A DNA stretch of 52,558 nucleotides from the NCBI GenBank assembly GCA_002731275.1, contig PCBK01000024.1:1-52558 (forward strand), written 5' to 3'. A program made the translations under genes and the position numbers. The first letter of the stretch is position 1. Each line of letters opens with the position of its first letter. The notes under the pieces are model-generated. The model was not told the origin of the DNA. It did not search any database and saw only the letters and a list, made by a program, of their open reading frames with translations. This DNA comes from Deltaproteobacteria bacterium (lineage in GTDB: Bacteria; Myxococcota_C; UBA6777). Shown here piece by piece: positions 17,374-26,796 of this stretch.

Positions 17374-20300
17374 TCATAAGGTTTGTTGCAATCCCCAGAC
17401 ACGACCTTTGTGCTTGTCCAGGAGATAGCGTTCACTTTCGATTTTTGCAAGCATACGACGGTTACCGATCTCGATCGCGAGGTATCTCGCGGCGGTCAGT
17501 TGATCGAGCGCACGTCCTCGTTGGTTGAGCAGGCGGAAGATGTGGCCACTCAAGATCTTGCACAGCAGGATAATCTCCATCGCTTCGATCTCTTCGCTCA
17601 TGTGCATGGTGCGCTCCATCTCTTCGATGGTCTCTTCCGTGTTGCGGTTGTGTAAGACAAACTCCACAACATTGAGAAATCCACGGATCCAGATCTCCGT
17701 GGCATGGTCACCAACATAGACGGTCTTTTGCAGACCTTCCTCCAAGTAGAGGCGCGAGGTGTCATGTTCACCTGTAAAGTAGCAGATCGCGCCTAAGCGG
17801 GCGAGGAACTCTCCTTCGCCACGAATATCACCGAGCTGTTTGGCGTAATCAAGCGCCAGCTCAAATTGTTCTCTTCCTTCGTCGTAGAGTCTTCGATCGG
17901 ATTGAAGTTGTCCGAGAAGCGCGAGCGCTTTGCACTCCATACGACGGTCGCCAAGCTCGCGCGTCAAAGAGATCGCCTTTTCAAATCGCTGCAGAGAGGC
18001 CTTGATGTCGCCTTCGTCAAGCTCCAGCGCACCAATTTTACACAGCGCTCCCGCGACAGCACGGTTATCACCGACCTCTGTTGCGAGGTCAATGGCTTTC
18101 GCAAAGTGATTGCGTGCGGCTTCAAATTCACCACGTTGGTAAAGGACTTGACCGATCAACCCGGAGAGGATCCCTTGCTTGGCCTGATCGTTGCGTGACA
18201 CAGCCCACGCCATCGCCTCTCGATAAGATTCGAGCGCTGCGCTGTATCGTCCTTGTGCGAGTTTGATCTTGCCGCCTTCTTGCAGCAAGTGAAGTCGCTC
18301 TTCGTCCGAGACGTCCCAAGCCAGCGCACGCTCTACACACTCACTCGCCTCCTGATAATGGCCCATGTGCCGAAAAAACACGGCCTGCCACCGCAAGAGC
18401 GCTGACGCTTCCTCATTGCCGGAGATTTGATGAAGGGCAAACTGCGCGAGTTCCAAACCATCGCGATATTGCCCGATGTACTCCATCAACTCCAGATAGG
18501 CTTTGTGGTATCGCCACCACCAGCTCGCCCCCGGCTGAAACAATACATCATCACCCGCACGAAGCAACAACTGTCGACAACGATTGAGCAGATCCCAGGC
18601 AGGACGGTGAGCAAACTCGCGCAAACGCTTCTCAGCAGCGAGTAACAGATACCACGCTCCTTGTCCATCTTCACCAGAGGAGAGAAAGTGCCTCGCGAGC
18701 TGTTCGAATGCCCCATCCCTCGAAGAAGAACGCTTAAGTGCCTGGGCCACCTTGAGGTGGTACTTGCGCCGCGTCATCTCCCCCATCTGTTGGTACAGAG
18801 TCTCACGGATTCCGGGATACGCGAAGAGATAGCGCTCATCTCCGTCTGTCCACTCTTCGACGATGATTTTTTGTTGAAGGAGCTCATCAAGGCAAGCCAT
18901 CAGCTCGCTCTCGGAGAGGCCCGCCAGCTCCAAAAGCAACTCAGAGATCGCCTCTTCTCCAAGCACCGCGATCCACTCAGCGACCAACAAGATCGAAGGA
19001 GAGAGGCGCTTGAGGCGTCGGCTCAAGCGTTTGTGAATGGCTGCAGGGAGGTGCTCGCGCATGCGGCTCTCCCCACCCTCAACGGGACCATTGTTGAGCA
19101 AAAACCATCCCTCTTCCGTCTCGAAGATCTGCCCCTCTTCGTACCAATCTTTGATCAGCTCCTCGACAAAGAAGGGAATCCCCAAAGAGCGCCGCATCAA
19201 AATATCGAGCGAATCATCAGCCGGCGAAGCGTCGATCATAGACTCCGCCAATGCTTTGACATGTTCGAGCGCGAGGGGCTTCAATTCGTAGAGTTTGTAC
19301 AGTCGATCCGGCGCGAGCCGCAACATCAGTTCGTTGAGGGAATGTTGTGTACCGACATCTTCGTTGCGGAAGGCGCCGAGGAACACGAACGGATAGGGGA
19401 GCTTCGCGGCGTACAACTCACGTGCGAGATACTCTGTCAGTTCGAGGGAGATGTCATCGATATACATGACATCATCGAAGCAAAACAGGACCGGTACACG
19501 TTGCAGCACAGACACGAGGATGTGTCTGGCGGCTTCGAAGAGTTTCTTTTTTCCTCCCACGCCTGGTCCAAATTGTCTTGAAGGGAGCGTATCCTCGTTA
19601 TCATCGTCCTGCGCCATACTCGTAAACCAGGAGGCTCCCAGGTCACCCCAAAGAGCTTCTGGTCGGCCAAATCGCATAGAGACATTGACCTTGAGCTGCT
19701 CCATCAACTCCTGGTAGGCTGCGTAGGGGAGATGATCGGGAAAGCACCGAACGGAGGAGCACTCGACATCCTCGACACGTGCGGAGCTGAGAAGCTCTCG
19801 CGCCATTCTGGTTTTTCCGATGCCTGTGTTGCCACTGAGGAACACGATCGGTTCTTTTTGACGAGTGAGACGCTCTTTCAGCGCAGAAAAGACATCTTCG
19901 CGACCGACAAATTGGGGCGCGTGGAGAGAGGTCTTGCTCGCCATCCCTTCACCTGCAATGTCAGGCGTCGCGAGTGCGTGCTGGTTATGGCTGAAGGAGC
20001 GAAGCGCTGCGTGAAGATCTTCGGCGCGTTGGTATCGCTGGGCGGGGTCTTTTTCGAGGAGCTTTAAGACGACGTGTTCAAGGCCTGGATCGATGTATGG
20101 ATTCCACTCTCGAAGTGGCGGCGCTGGTTGATTCAGGTGCATGTAGAGTCGACCGATCGGTTCGGGCGCCATAAAAGGAGGTCGTCCCGCGAGCAACTCG
20201 TACAAAATGACACCGAGAGAGTAGAGATCGGAGCGACCATCGACGTCGAGACACTGGGCTTGCTCGGGGCTGATATACGAAAACGTCCCCATGATGGACT

Positions 20301-20853
20301 GAGCCTGTGAGATCTCGGGCCCACCGAGTCGTTTCGCAATCCCAAAGTCCAACAGCTTGGCGCGGTGATCGGACGTCACGATGATATTCTCGGGTTTCAG
20401 GTCTCTGTGCACGATACCGAAGCTATGGATCCAGGCGAGCGCCTCGCAGATCTGCTGAAAGATGTCGAGCACGGACTCGACCCGTTTGGGTTCGTTGACA
20501 ATGTGGAGGAGTTCTTGTTGTTTGGCTTCGTCTTGCTCGGGGTATTCGTATGGTAAGAAGGCCTTTCGCAGCTCCTTCCCCTCGGCGTACTCCATGACAA
20601 AATAGAGCGAGTCGTTGTGGACACCGGACTCGTAGACTTCGACGATGTGCTTATGTCGAAGCTTGCTCATCGTCATAAACTCGCGTCGAAAGCGGCGGAA
20701 CTCACGCTCTGTAGGAGATAATGAAGGAGATAACAGTTTGAGGGCATAGAGGCTACCAGACTCGGACTCTTCGACGAGATACACGACCCCCATACCACCG
20801 CCACCGAGCACCCGGATGATCCGATACACACCTATTTGCTTTAGCTCGGTCAT
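17374..20853 (-). CDS. Ser/Thr protein kinase with AAA-type ATPase and TPR domains
   Basis: An 1159-residue signalling protein. The Hanks kinase domain (about 8-290) is complete: glycine loop GGGGMG (17-22), Lys39, HRDLKPEN (149-156), DFG (169-171) and SPE. It is followed by an AAA_16-like ATPase with Walker A GNTGIGKT (341-348) and a Walker-B-like VLFCFDDVMYIDD, then winged-helix-like and helical regions. About 12 TPR-like repeats run from about 770 to 1130 (for example ARNHFAKAIDLATEVGDNR, ALEYAKQLGD-type units). There is no transmembrane helix, so it is cytoplasmic. This is the myxobacterial kinase plus MalT/STAND-type arrangement. It heads a tight unit with rng, nnr and tsaE, so all may share one promoter. 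Confidence 0.92.
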   Translation of the reverse strand: MTELKQIGVYRIIRVLGGGGMGVVYLVEESESGSLYALKLLSPSLSPTEREFRRFRREFMTMSKLRHKHIVEVYESGVHNDSLYFVMEYAEGKELRKAFLPYEYPEQDEAKQQELLHIVNEPKRVESVLDIFQQICEALAWIHSFGIVHRDLKPENIIVTSDHRAKLLDFGIAKRLGGPEISQAQSIMGTFSYISPEQAQCLDVDGRSDLYSLGVILYELLAGRPPFMAPEPIGRLYMHLNQPAPPLREWNPYIDPGLEHVVLKLLEKDPAQRYQRAEDLHAALRSFSHNQHALATPDIAGEGMASKTSLHAPQFVGREDVFSALKERLTRQKEPIVFLSGNTGIGKTRMARELLSSARVEDVECSSVRCFPDHLPYAAYQELMEQLKVNVSMRFGRPEALWGDLGASWFTSMAQDDDNEDTLPSRQFGPGVGGKKKLFEAARHILVSVLQRVPVLFCFDDVMYIDDISLELTEYLARELYAAKLPYPFVFLGAFRNEDVGTQHSLNELMLRLAPDRLYKLYELKPLALEHVKALAESMIDASPADDSLDILMRRSLGIPFFVEELIKDWYEEGQIFETEEGWFLLNNGPVEGGESRMREHLPAAIHKRLSRRLKRLSPSILLVAEWIAVLGEEAISELLLELAGLSESELMACLDELLQQKIIVEEWTDGDERYLFAYPGIRETLYQQMGEMTRRKYHLKVAQALKRSSSRDGAFEQLARHFLSSGEDGQGAWYLLLAAEKRLREFAHRPAWDLLNRCRQLLLRAGDDVLFQPGASWWWRYHKAYLELMEYIGQYRDGLELAQFALHQISGNEEASALLRWQAVFFRHMGHYQEASECVERALAWDVSDEERLHLLQEGGKIKLAQGRYSAALESYREAMAWAVSRNDQAKQGILSGLIGQVLYQRGEFEAARNHFAKAIDLATEVGDNRAVAGALCKIGALELDEGDIKASLQRFEKAISLTRELGDRRMECKALALLGQLQSDRRLYDEGREQFELALDYAKQLGDIRGEGEFLARLGAICYFTGEHDTSRLYLEEGLQKTVYVGDHATEIWIRGFLNVVEFVLHNRNTEETIEEMERTMHMSEEIEAMEIILLCKILSGHIFRLLNQRGRALDQLTAARYLAIEIGNRRMLAKIESERYLLDKHKGRVWGLQQTL

Positions 20854-20961
20854 AACGACGTCACAAACTCCTCAGACAAACAACCACAGCGCACTTTTGA
20901 CAACGGAAAGACCTACCCTCTCGGCAAGCTTCTCAACATCACACTCAATCTGTTTAGATTT

Positions 20962-20976
20962 ACCGAATTTTTCGGT
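20962..20976. promoter_or_regulatory. Palindrome between kinase and zwf genes
   Basis: Perfect inverted repeat ACCGAA / TTCGGT with a TTT spacer, in the divergent region upstream of zwf. It could be an operator. A palindrome of this size can arise by chance in a region this long, so confidence is low. Confidence 0.25.
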
Positions 20977-21112
20977 TCAAAGCAAGCCTTAAGGCCACTG
21001 GATGAAAAAAAGACCCTTGAATATTTGTGAACTTGTGTCATCTTACGTGGAACGTATACCCCTCTCACAGGAGGTCCTTCAGCCCTCCACTTCAACACAA
21101 AGGCTGTGTCAG

Positions 21113-22693
21113 ATGCAAAACCAACCAGGTACTCCTCATGTCACCCAGACAGCGCGTACCCACTTTCTGGAAGAAGACATCAAGCTCCGAGATCCTGCCA
21201 CAATTGTGATCTTTGGTGCGAGTGGAGATCTCAGTAAACGCAAGCTCATTCCGGCACTTTGGAAACTTTACGAAGCCGGCCACCTGCCCGACTCCTTTTT
21301 GGTCGTTGGCTTCTCTCGCTCCCCGATGTCCGATCAAGCCTTTCGAGAGCGTATGCTCGAAGAGCTCAAACAGCACACACCAGACCTGACCTGTGAGCAC
21401 CCATTCCTGCGTGCACTCTACTACGTCGCAGGGGACAGCAACAACATCGACTCCTTTCGCGAGCTGTCCAAGCGACTTGCTCAGCTCGAAGAAGCACACA
21501 ACGTCCCAGGTAACCGCCTTTACTACTATGCAGTCGCCCCTCAACTCTTCTCCTTTATCACACAACACCTGCACGAAGCGGGTATGATCACGCAAAAAAA
21601 TGACACCCCCTGGACGAGATTGGTCGTCGAAAAGCCATTCGGCCACGACCTGCAAAGTGCGCACGATCTCAACGAAAAACTACAGCGCTACGTCGATGAG
21701 AGTCAGCTTTACCGCATCGATCACTACCTCGGTAAAGAGACCGTTCAAAATATCCTGGCGTTTCGATTTGGGAACGCGATCTTCGAACCGCTGCTCAACC
21801 AAAAATACGTCGATCATATTCAGATTACAGCTGCCGAGAGCCTGGGGATGGAAGGACGAAGAGGATATTACTACGACCGCTCCGGTGCTCTTCGAGATAT
21901 GGTGCAAAACCACATGATGCAGCTACTCACGCTGATCACGATGGAACCACCAAGTGGGATGGACAGCGACGCCATTCGCGATGAAAAGGTGAAAGTCCTC
22001 CGCTCGATCATGCCGATGCATCCAGATGATGTTGCGCGACACACAGTCCGCGCACAGTACACGACAGTCAAACAGGACGGCAAGACGATCCACGGCTACA
22101 AAAAGGAAGAAGGCGTCGATCCAGAGAGTCAAACAGAGACATACGCCGCCGTCCGTCTGCAAATCGACAACTGGCGATGGGCCGGTGTCCCCATCCTGAT
22201 GCGCACAGGGAAGCGACTGCTCGCACGGCAAACAGAGATCGCGATCACCTTCAAGCTCCCACCACTTCAGTTTTTCCGCAAGGAAACACAGCCCAACGTC
22301 TGCCTACTCTCCAACAAACCCCGACCCAACAGGTTGATCTTTCGCATCCAACCAGACGAAGGAATCAGCCTCTCATTCGGAAGTAAGACTCCCGGAATGC
22401 AGCTGCAAATCGAAGATGTCAAGATGAACTTCTTTTATCCCCAAGCCTTCGAAGAGCGACTCCCCGAAGCCTACGAGCGACTGCTCCTCGATGCACTTCG
22501 AGGCGACACCGCCCTCTTTACGAGAGCTGACGAGGTCGAACTCGCGTGGCGATTTATCAGCTCCATCCACGAAGGATGGCACAATAACGTAACGCCTCTC
22601 TCCCTCTATCCAGCATTTAGCCAGGGTCCGGCAGAAGCCAAATTGCTGACAGAAGACCTGCAAACACAGTGGCGCACGATCAAACAACACTAG
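21113..22693 (+). CDS. zwf: Glucose-6-phosphate 1-dehydrogenase
   Basis: Oxidises glucose-6-phosphate to 6-phosphogluconolactone, giving NADPH, the entry to the oxidative pentose phosphate pathway. It has the nucleotide-binding GASGDLSKRKLIPALW, the active-site RIDHYLGKE, and the conserved DHIQITAAESLGMEGRRGYYD-like region. From ATG 21113 (AAAGG 9 bases before) it has 526 residues, slightly longer than most because of an N-terminal extension; an ATG at 21002 would add 37 poorly conserved-looking residues. pgl starts 12 bp downstream, so the two form an operon for consecutive steps. Confidence 0.96.
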   Translation: MQNQPGTPHVTQTARTHFLEEDIKLRDPATIVIFGASGDLSKRKLIPALWKLYEAGHLPDSFLVVGFSRSPMSDQAFRERMLEELKQHTPDLTCEHPFLRALYYVAGDSNNIDSFRELSKRLAQLEEAHNVPGNRLYYYAVAPQLFSFITQHLHEAGMITQKNDTPWTRLVVEKPFGHDLQSAHDLNEKLQRYVDESQLYRIDHYLGKETVQNILAFRFGNAIFEPLLNQKYVDHIQITAAESLGMEGRRGYYYDRSGALRDMVQNHMMQLLTLITMEPPSGMDSDAIRDEKVKVLRSIMPMHPDDVARHTVRAQYTTVKQDGKTIHGYKKEEGVDPESQTETYAAVRLQIDNWRWAGVPILMRTGKRLLARQTEIAITFKLPPLQFFRKETQPNVCLLSNKPRPNRLIFRIQPDEGISLSFGSKTPGMQLQIEDVKMNFFYPQAFEERLPEAYERLLLDALRGDTALFTRADEVELAWRFISSIHEGWHNNVTPLSLYPAFSQGPAEAKLLTEDLQTQWRTIKQH

Positions 22694-22704
22694 GGAGACA
22701 CACT

Positions 22705-23433
22705 ATGCACATTCATATTGGACAAAACTCCGAAGAAATCGCACAAACAGTGGCGCAAACGCTACAACGTCTCCTCCAACAGCACAACGAGAGCAGACCT
22801 TTTTGTATCGCGCTCGCCGGAGGTTCGACCCCCAAACAGCTCTACGAAGTGCTCGCACAACCTCCCATCGTAGGTGATGTCCCCTGGACACGTGTTGCGT
22901 TCTTTTTTGGCGATGAGCGCGCTGTCCCCCCAGAGCATCAGGACGCCAACTACCACATGGCCCAAACGTCCCTGCTCAAACACATTCCCTCGCGTGCATA
23001 CCGTATGGCGGCAGAAACAGGAGCAGCCGAAGCATACGCTCAGCTTCTCAAGGAACACCTTCCACACAACGCGCAAGGCATCCCCTCTTTTGACCTCGTC
23101 CTCCTCGGGATGGGAACAGACGGACACACTGCGTCACTGTTTCCTGGAACCAAAGCGCTCGATGTACAAGATCAATGGGTCGTGATGAATGACGTTCCCC
23201 AGCTAGAGACGACACGTATGACGTTGACATTCCCAGTGCTCAACGCCAGCCAGAGGATCTGGTGCCTCGTCACAGGCGAGCGCAAGCGCGCTCGTCTGCA
23301 AGAGTGCTTCCATCATCCAGATGCCAATCTCCCGATCCAACGACTCAACCCCACAGAGGGAACACTCACATGGTGGCTCGATCAAGCCGCCGCCCCACAA
23401 ACACTCCCCGACTCAGCGAAAGTCACCAAGTGA
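22705..23433 (+). CDS. pgl: 6-phosphogluconolactonase (DevB type)
   Basis: Hydrolyses the lactone made by Zwf. It has the GlcNAc6P-isomerase/6PGL fold motifs: FCIALAGGSTPKQLYEVL, RVAFFFGDERAVPPEHQDANY and DLVLLGMGTDGHTASLFPG. GGGAG lies in the 12-bp gap after zwf, 8 bases before ATG 22705; the 12 codons in frame upstream overlap zwf and are not needed. 242 residues, normal for the family. Its last 21 bp overlap the end of the convergent gene at 23413. Confidence 0.95.
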   Translation: MHIHIGQNSEEIAQTVAQTLQRLLQQHNESRPFCIALAGGSTPKQLYEVLAQPPIVGDVPWTRVAFFFGDERAVPPEHQDANYHMAQTSLLKHIPSRAYRMAAETGAAEAYAQLLKEHLPHNAQGIPSFDLVLLGMGTDGHTASLFPGTKALDVQDQWVVMNDVPQLETTRMTLTFPVLNASQRIWCLVTGERKRARLQECFHHPDANLPIQRLNPTEGTLTWWLDQAAAPQTLPDSAKVTK

Positions 23434-23991
23434 CACAACACGACGCTTCCCGGTTGTCACCGGAGGTCGTCGTCGAAACGATGCTTTCCACCGTTCACGG
23501 AGAACAACGGTCCTCACGACCCCTCCAATCATCATCGACACGCCTACCACCTGCACCACCCCGATCGTCATAGGAAACGCGAGCCACCCAACACCACCTT
23601 CTTTTCGAGAGAGAACATACGACACGAGAAAAAACGGTCCAGCCACAGGGACAAGCATCTGGAATCCAACCCCCACATCGAACAAGTTGACGGGCAACAT
23701 GATCCCGGCGACCATCATACCTGGGAGCAGCTGCGCGACATACCCTCCGATCCACAAACGTGCGCCAAGCACAGAGATGTCAAAGGCCTCTCTTTTTTGC
23801 CTTTGATAGAGACCATACGAAAATGGTGCCTTGTGTAGCGGCGCAGGCCCTAGGACCTTCCCTCTTGCGGATGGACTTTGTACGATGGGATGGTTTCCTG
23901 CACGTGCTCGCTCTCCCCATAGACCCAACACAGAGAGACACACGAGCAGCATCATAACACGTCGAATAAGAAGGTAATCGCTTACTCTCAT
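23413..23991 (-). CDS. Small exported or membrane protein, unknown function
   Basis: About 192 residues, family not recognised. It has an N-terminal signal or anchor (MMLLVCLSVLGLWGERARA), a short polar segment, then hydrophobic stretches (LWIGGYVAQLLPGMMVAGIML; VAGPFFLVSYVL; AFPMTIGVVQVVGVSMMIGGVV) consistent with three or four membrane helices and a basic C-terminus. ATG 23991 has GGGAG 12 bases upstream. The last 21 bp overlap pgl tail to tail. Similar small membrane proteins are widespread in myxobacterial genomes, but I can give no function. Confidence 0.6.
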   Translation of the reverse strand: MRVSDYLLIRRVMMLLVCLSVLGLWGERARAGNHPIVQSPSARGKVLGPAPLHKAPFSYGLYQRQKREAFDISVLGARLWIGGYVAQLLPGMMVAGIMLPVNLFDVGVGFQMLVPVAGPFFLVSYVLSRKEGGVGWLAFPMTIGVVQVVGVSMMIGGVVRTVVLRERWKASFRRRPPVTTGKRRVVSLGDFR

Positions 23992-24059
23992 CGAAACAAA
24001 CATCTCCCAACACACGGAAACATGGTTATGGTCATCTCTGGCAGTATATCATCCATACC

Positions 24060-24087
24060 TTGACAGACAAGTCCTTTCCTGTACAAA
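24060..24087 (+). promoter_or_regulatory. Candidate sigma-70-type promoter for the PHB-depolymerase-like gene
   Basis: TTGACA at 24060-24065 and TACAAA at 24082-24087, with a 16-bp spacer, about 50 bp before the downstream ATG. The -35 is a perfect match; the -10 is 4 of 6. Confidence 0.45.
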
Positions 24088-24139
24088 GAAAGTACCTCTA
24101 TCATCACGACGCAACGCGTATCTATAAAGGATAATGTAC

Positions 24140-25228
24140 ATGCAACAAAAGAATCTCCTCACCGGGCTCGCTTTTTGTGCCTTGATCTGCTTCTCCACTG
24201 GTCTCATGCACTGTTCTCCACCAGAAACAGGCAAAGAAGGCACAACCACCGAGCAGGCAAAAACAGAGCCTACGACAGAAGCCACCAGCGAACCCAAAGG
24301 CCAAGATGCCGGTAAAGAAGCCACACCAGAGAAAAGCCCTGAGCCGCAAACGGAGTCGCAACCCGAACCACAACCTGAGCCTACCGTTGAGCAAACGCCC
24401 GAGCCAACACCGACAGAACAACCAGTCGATGAGGGACGCACCAAGCTCAAGCTCCCTGCCGACCCAGCCGCGCCAAAAGGATATGCAGGCACCTGTCCGA
24501 CCTTCAAGTCAGGGCTAAACACCATTAAATCGGATGGTCGGGATCGTACGTTCATCTTGCATCTTCCCCCCGAACCCAAAGGTGCCCCGCTGCTCTTTGT
24601 ATGGCACCCCCTCGGCGGTAGCGCACAACAAATGAACAAGGCCTTCGATGCTGCAAATATCGCAGCCTTCTACAAATCGGTCGTGGTCGTCCCCCAAAGC
24701 TGCTGTAGTCAAATCAGTGAATGGACCTACGTAGGCAACACCAAACCAGACACGAGTTTCTTCGACGACATGCTCAGTTGCCTCGATAAGCAATACGACA
24801 TCAACAACAAACGAGTCTACACAACGGGCTTCAGCGCAGGTTCATTGTGGAGCAGTTATCTCATCGTCCATCGCTCAGAATACCTCGCAGCAGCCGCGAT
24901 CTTCAGTGGCGGAGTTGGATTGTTTCCATACATGACGCCTCGCTACCCAACGCCGCTGATTCTCGCGTGGGGTGGAGCTTCAGACCAAATCGCCAGCGGT
25001 TTTATCAACTTCGACACGATGGCCAAAGACTTCGAGAAGGCGCTCAAACAAGACAATCACTATCTCATCTCTTGCAACCATGGCGGCGGACACACAGTGC
25101 CTTCGGGGGCTGCGTCGTGGGGATTCCCATTTATGTTTGACCACACCTTTGGTGACGGAAAGAGCCCTTACACGGATGTCTCAAAACGAAGTAAATTCCC
25201 AAGCTACTGCACATTCCCCACCCCCTAA
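24140..25228 (+). CDS. Exported PHB-depolymerase-like (LpqC) esterase
   Basis: An exported alpha/beta hydrolase of 362 residues. A signal peptide ends near LMHCS, a non-canonical lipobox-like site, followed by a Glu/Pro/Thr/Gln-rich linker of about 80 residues. The catalytic domain then resembles polyhydroxybutyrate depolymerases and feruloyl esterases: FVWHPLGGS (oxyanion region), nucleophile elbow GFSAGS, and a terminal NHGGGHTVPSG carrying the likely catalytic His. Several Cys (CCS, LSC, SCN) suggest disulfides. AGGA is 8 bases before ATG 24140, favouring it over ATG 24134. It likely degrades polyester or ester-linked extracellular polymers; the substrate is inferred. Confidence 0.8.
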   Translation: MQQKNLLTGLAFCALICFSTGLMHCSPPETGKEGTTTEQAKTEPTTEATSEPKGQDAGKEATPEKSPEPQTESQPEPQPEPTVEQTPEPTPTEQPVDEGRTKLKLPADPAAPKGYAGTCPTFKSGLNTIKSDGRDRTFILHLPPEPKGAPLLFVWHPLGGSAQQMNKAFDAANIAAFYKSVVVVPQSCCSQISEWTYVGNTKPDTSFFDDMLSCLDKQYDINNKRVYTTGFSAGSLWSSYLIVHRSEYLAAAAIFSGGVGLFPYMTPRYPTPLILAWGGASDQIASGFINFDTMAKDFEKALKQDNHYLISCNHGGGHTVPSGAASWGFPFMFDHTFGDGKSPYTDVSKRSKFPSYCTFPTP

Positions 25229-25277
25229 CCTGTCCCCGTATATCTCCTCAACGAACAGCTTTCCCCAAAATCCACAC

Positions 25278-26597
25278 TTACTTTTCGAGGGTCGCATCAA
25301 CAAGATCGAGCGCTCGATCGAAGATCGCGAACCCTTCGCGTAATTGCTCCTCAGTGATGCACAGTGGTGGGTTGCACATAAACGCTCCCCAACGAATGTA
25401 CGTATAGAGCCCTTCTTCTAAAAAGAACGCGCGAAGGGTCTCCATGATAGGGGGTGTTTCGTTGTAGGCGGCGAGGTAGTCACCTGCTGCGTTCTTAGCG
25501 AGCTCCACAATCCCAAACAGACCAACGGATCGGACCTCTCGAACAGAAGGATGTTTCTCTGCGAGCTCCTTCAGCAACGCAGCCATCACCGTCCCCATCT
25601 TTTCGGCACGTGCTACGAGGTCTTCCTCCAAGAACACGTTGAGCACCGCTTTTGAAGTCGCAAGTCCCAAGGGGTGAGAGTTATACGTCATCCCTCCCCA
25701 AAACTCGTTCTCCTGATAAAAAGCCGCCACTTTATCGGATACACCCAGCGCACCAAGAGGAAAGTACGAGCTGGTCAACCCTTTTGCCATCGTGACCATA
25801 TCGGGGACGATATCACCGTGTTCAAACGCGAAGCGCTTACCAGTCCGTCCAAAGCCAGACATGACTTCATCACAGATCAGGAGGATGTCGTATTTGTCGA
25901 GGAGCGCACGAAGCCCCTTCAAGTACCCAGCAGGCGGCGGAAGAATCCCATTTGTTCCGGTAACAGACTCGATAATCATCGCGGCGATGTTTTGGGGTCC
26001 TTCGTACATGATGACTTCTTCGAGATAACGAAGGTTCGCCTGTGTTTTTTCGGCATCCGTGCGACCAAAGGAGAAGTGATAGGGTTCGGGGTCCATGACA
26101 TGAACAACACCGGGCATCCCAGGTTCATTGACCCATCGTCTCGGTTCACCTGTAAGCTGCATCGTCGCGTTGGTCCCGCCATGATAGCTGCGATAGCGGC
26201 TGAGTATTTTGTAGCGTCCAGTGTATTGGCGTGCAGCCCGGAGGGCGTGTTCATTTGCGTCAGCCCCTCCAAGGGTAAAAAAGAACGTGTTGATATCGCC
26301 AGGAACAAAAGAGGCGAGCAGTTGACCAAGTTCGGCTCTTTGTCGGGTCGCGGCGCCTGGGTAGATATAGATCAGTTCATCCAGGGCTTGCTTCATGGCG
26401 GCGACAACTTTGGGATGGTTGTGTCCGATATGCACACTCATCAATTGGCTGTTAAAGTCGAGAAAGCGCTTGCCTTCGGGCGTCCAAAAGTACACCCCTT
26501 CAGCGCGCGCAACGGGGAGCGGATCGACGTGATGGCTTGCGCTCCAGTTGTAGAGGGTGTGTTTCTTACATAACTCTATGATCTCGTGGGTTTCCAC
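25278..26597 (-). CDS. Class III aminotransferase (PLP-dependent)
   Basis: A 439-residue fold-type I aminotransferase. It shows the N-terminal ARAEGVYFWTPEGKRFLDFNSQ, FFTLGGADANEHALRAARQYTG, the PLP-contacting ICDEVMSGFGRTGKRFAFEH, and the Schiff-base Lys in MAKGLTSSYFPLGAL. Substrates in this subgroup include omega-amino acids (beta-alanine, taurine, GABA) and pyruvate; I cannot choose among them. The start is a GTG at 26597 with AAGGAG seven bases upstream. It appears monocistronic, facing away from the Cys-rich gene at 26797. Confidence 0.9.
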   Translation of the reverse strand: METHEIIELCKKHTLYNWSASHHVDPLPVARAEGVYFWTPEGKRFLDFNSQLMSVHIGHNHPKVVAAMKQALDELIYIYPGAATRQRAELGQLLASFVPGDINTFFFTLGGADANEHALRAARQYTGRYKILSRYRSYHGGTNATMQLTGEPRRWVNEPGMPGVVHVMDPEPYHFSFGRTDAEKTQANLRYLEEVIMYEGPQNIAAMIIESVTGTNGILPPPAGYLKGLRALLDKYDILLICDEVMSGFGRTGKRFAFEHGDIVPDMVTMAKGLTSSYFPLGALGVSDKVAAFYQENEFWGGMTYNSHPLGLATSKAVLNVFLEEDLVARAEKMGTVMAALLKELAEKHPSVREVRSVGLFGIVELAKNAAGDYLAAYNETPPIMETLRAFFLEEGLYTYIRWGAFMCNPPLCITEEQLREGFAIFDRALDLVDATLEK

Positions 26598-26796
26598 GCT
26601 CTTGCTCCTTCGTGTGTGTAGCCTGGTTCGATCTCATACGAGGCCGACACCAATGAGATGCACACACGATATATCACACACAACCCCAAAACCGAAACTC
26701 TACCTGAAGACACACAAACAAATAGAAGCACACAACACAAGAGAAGTTCCCGACTTCATCTATCCAAAGGCATATATTGTGTCGCGCTTGCTCTCC

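Noticed and set aside
18661-19581. 306-codon open frame antisense to the kinase-ATPase
   Set aside because: Codon-bias shadow of the real gene.
25674-26573. 299-codon open frame antisense to the aminotransferase
   Set aside because: Shadow frame; the aminotransferase with its PLP Lys is on the other strand.
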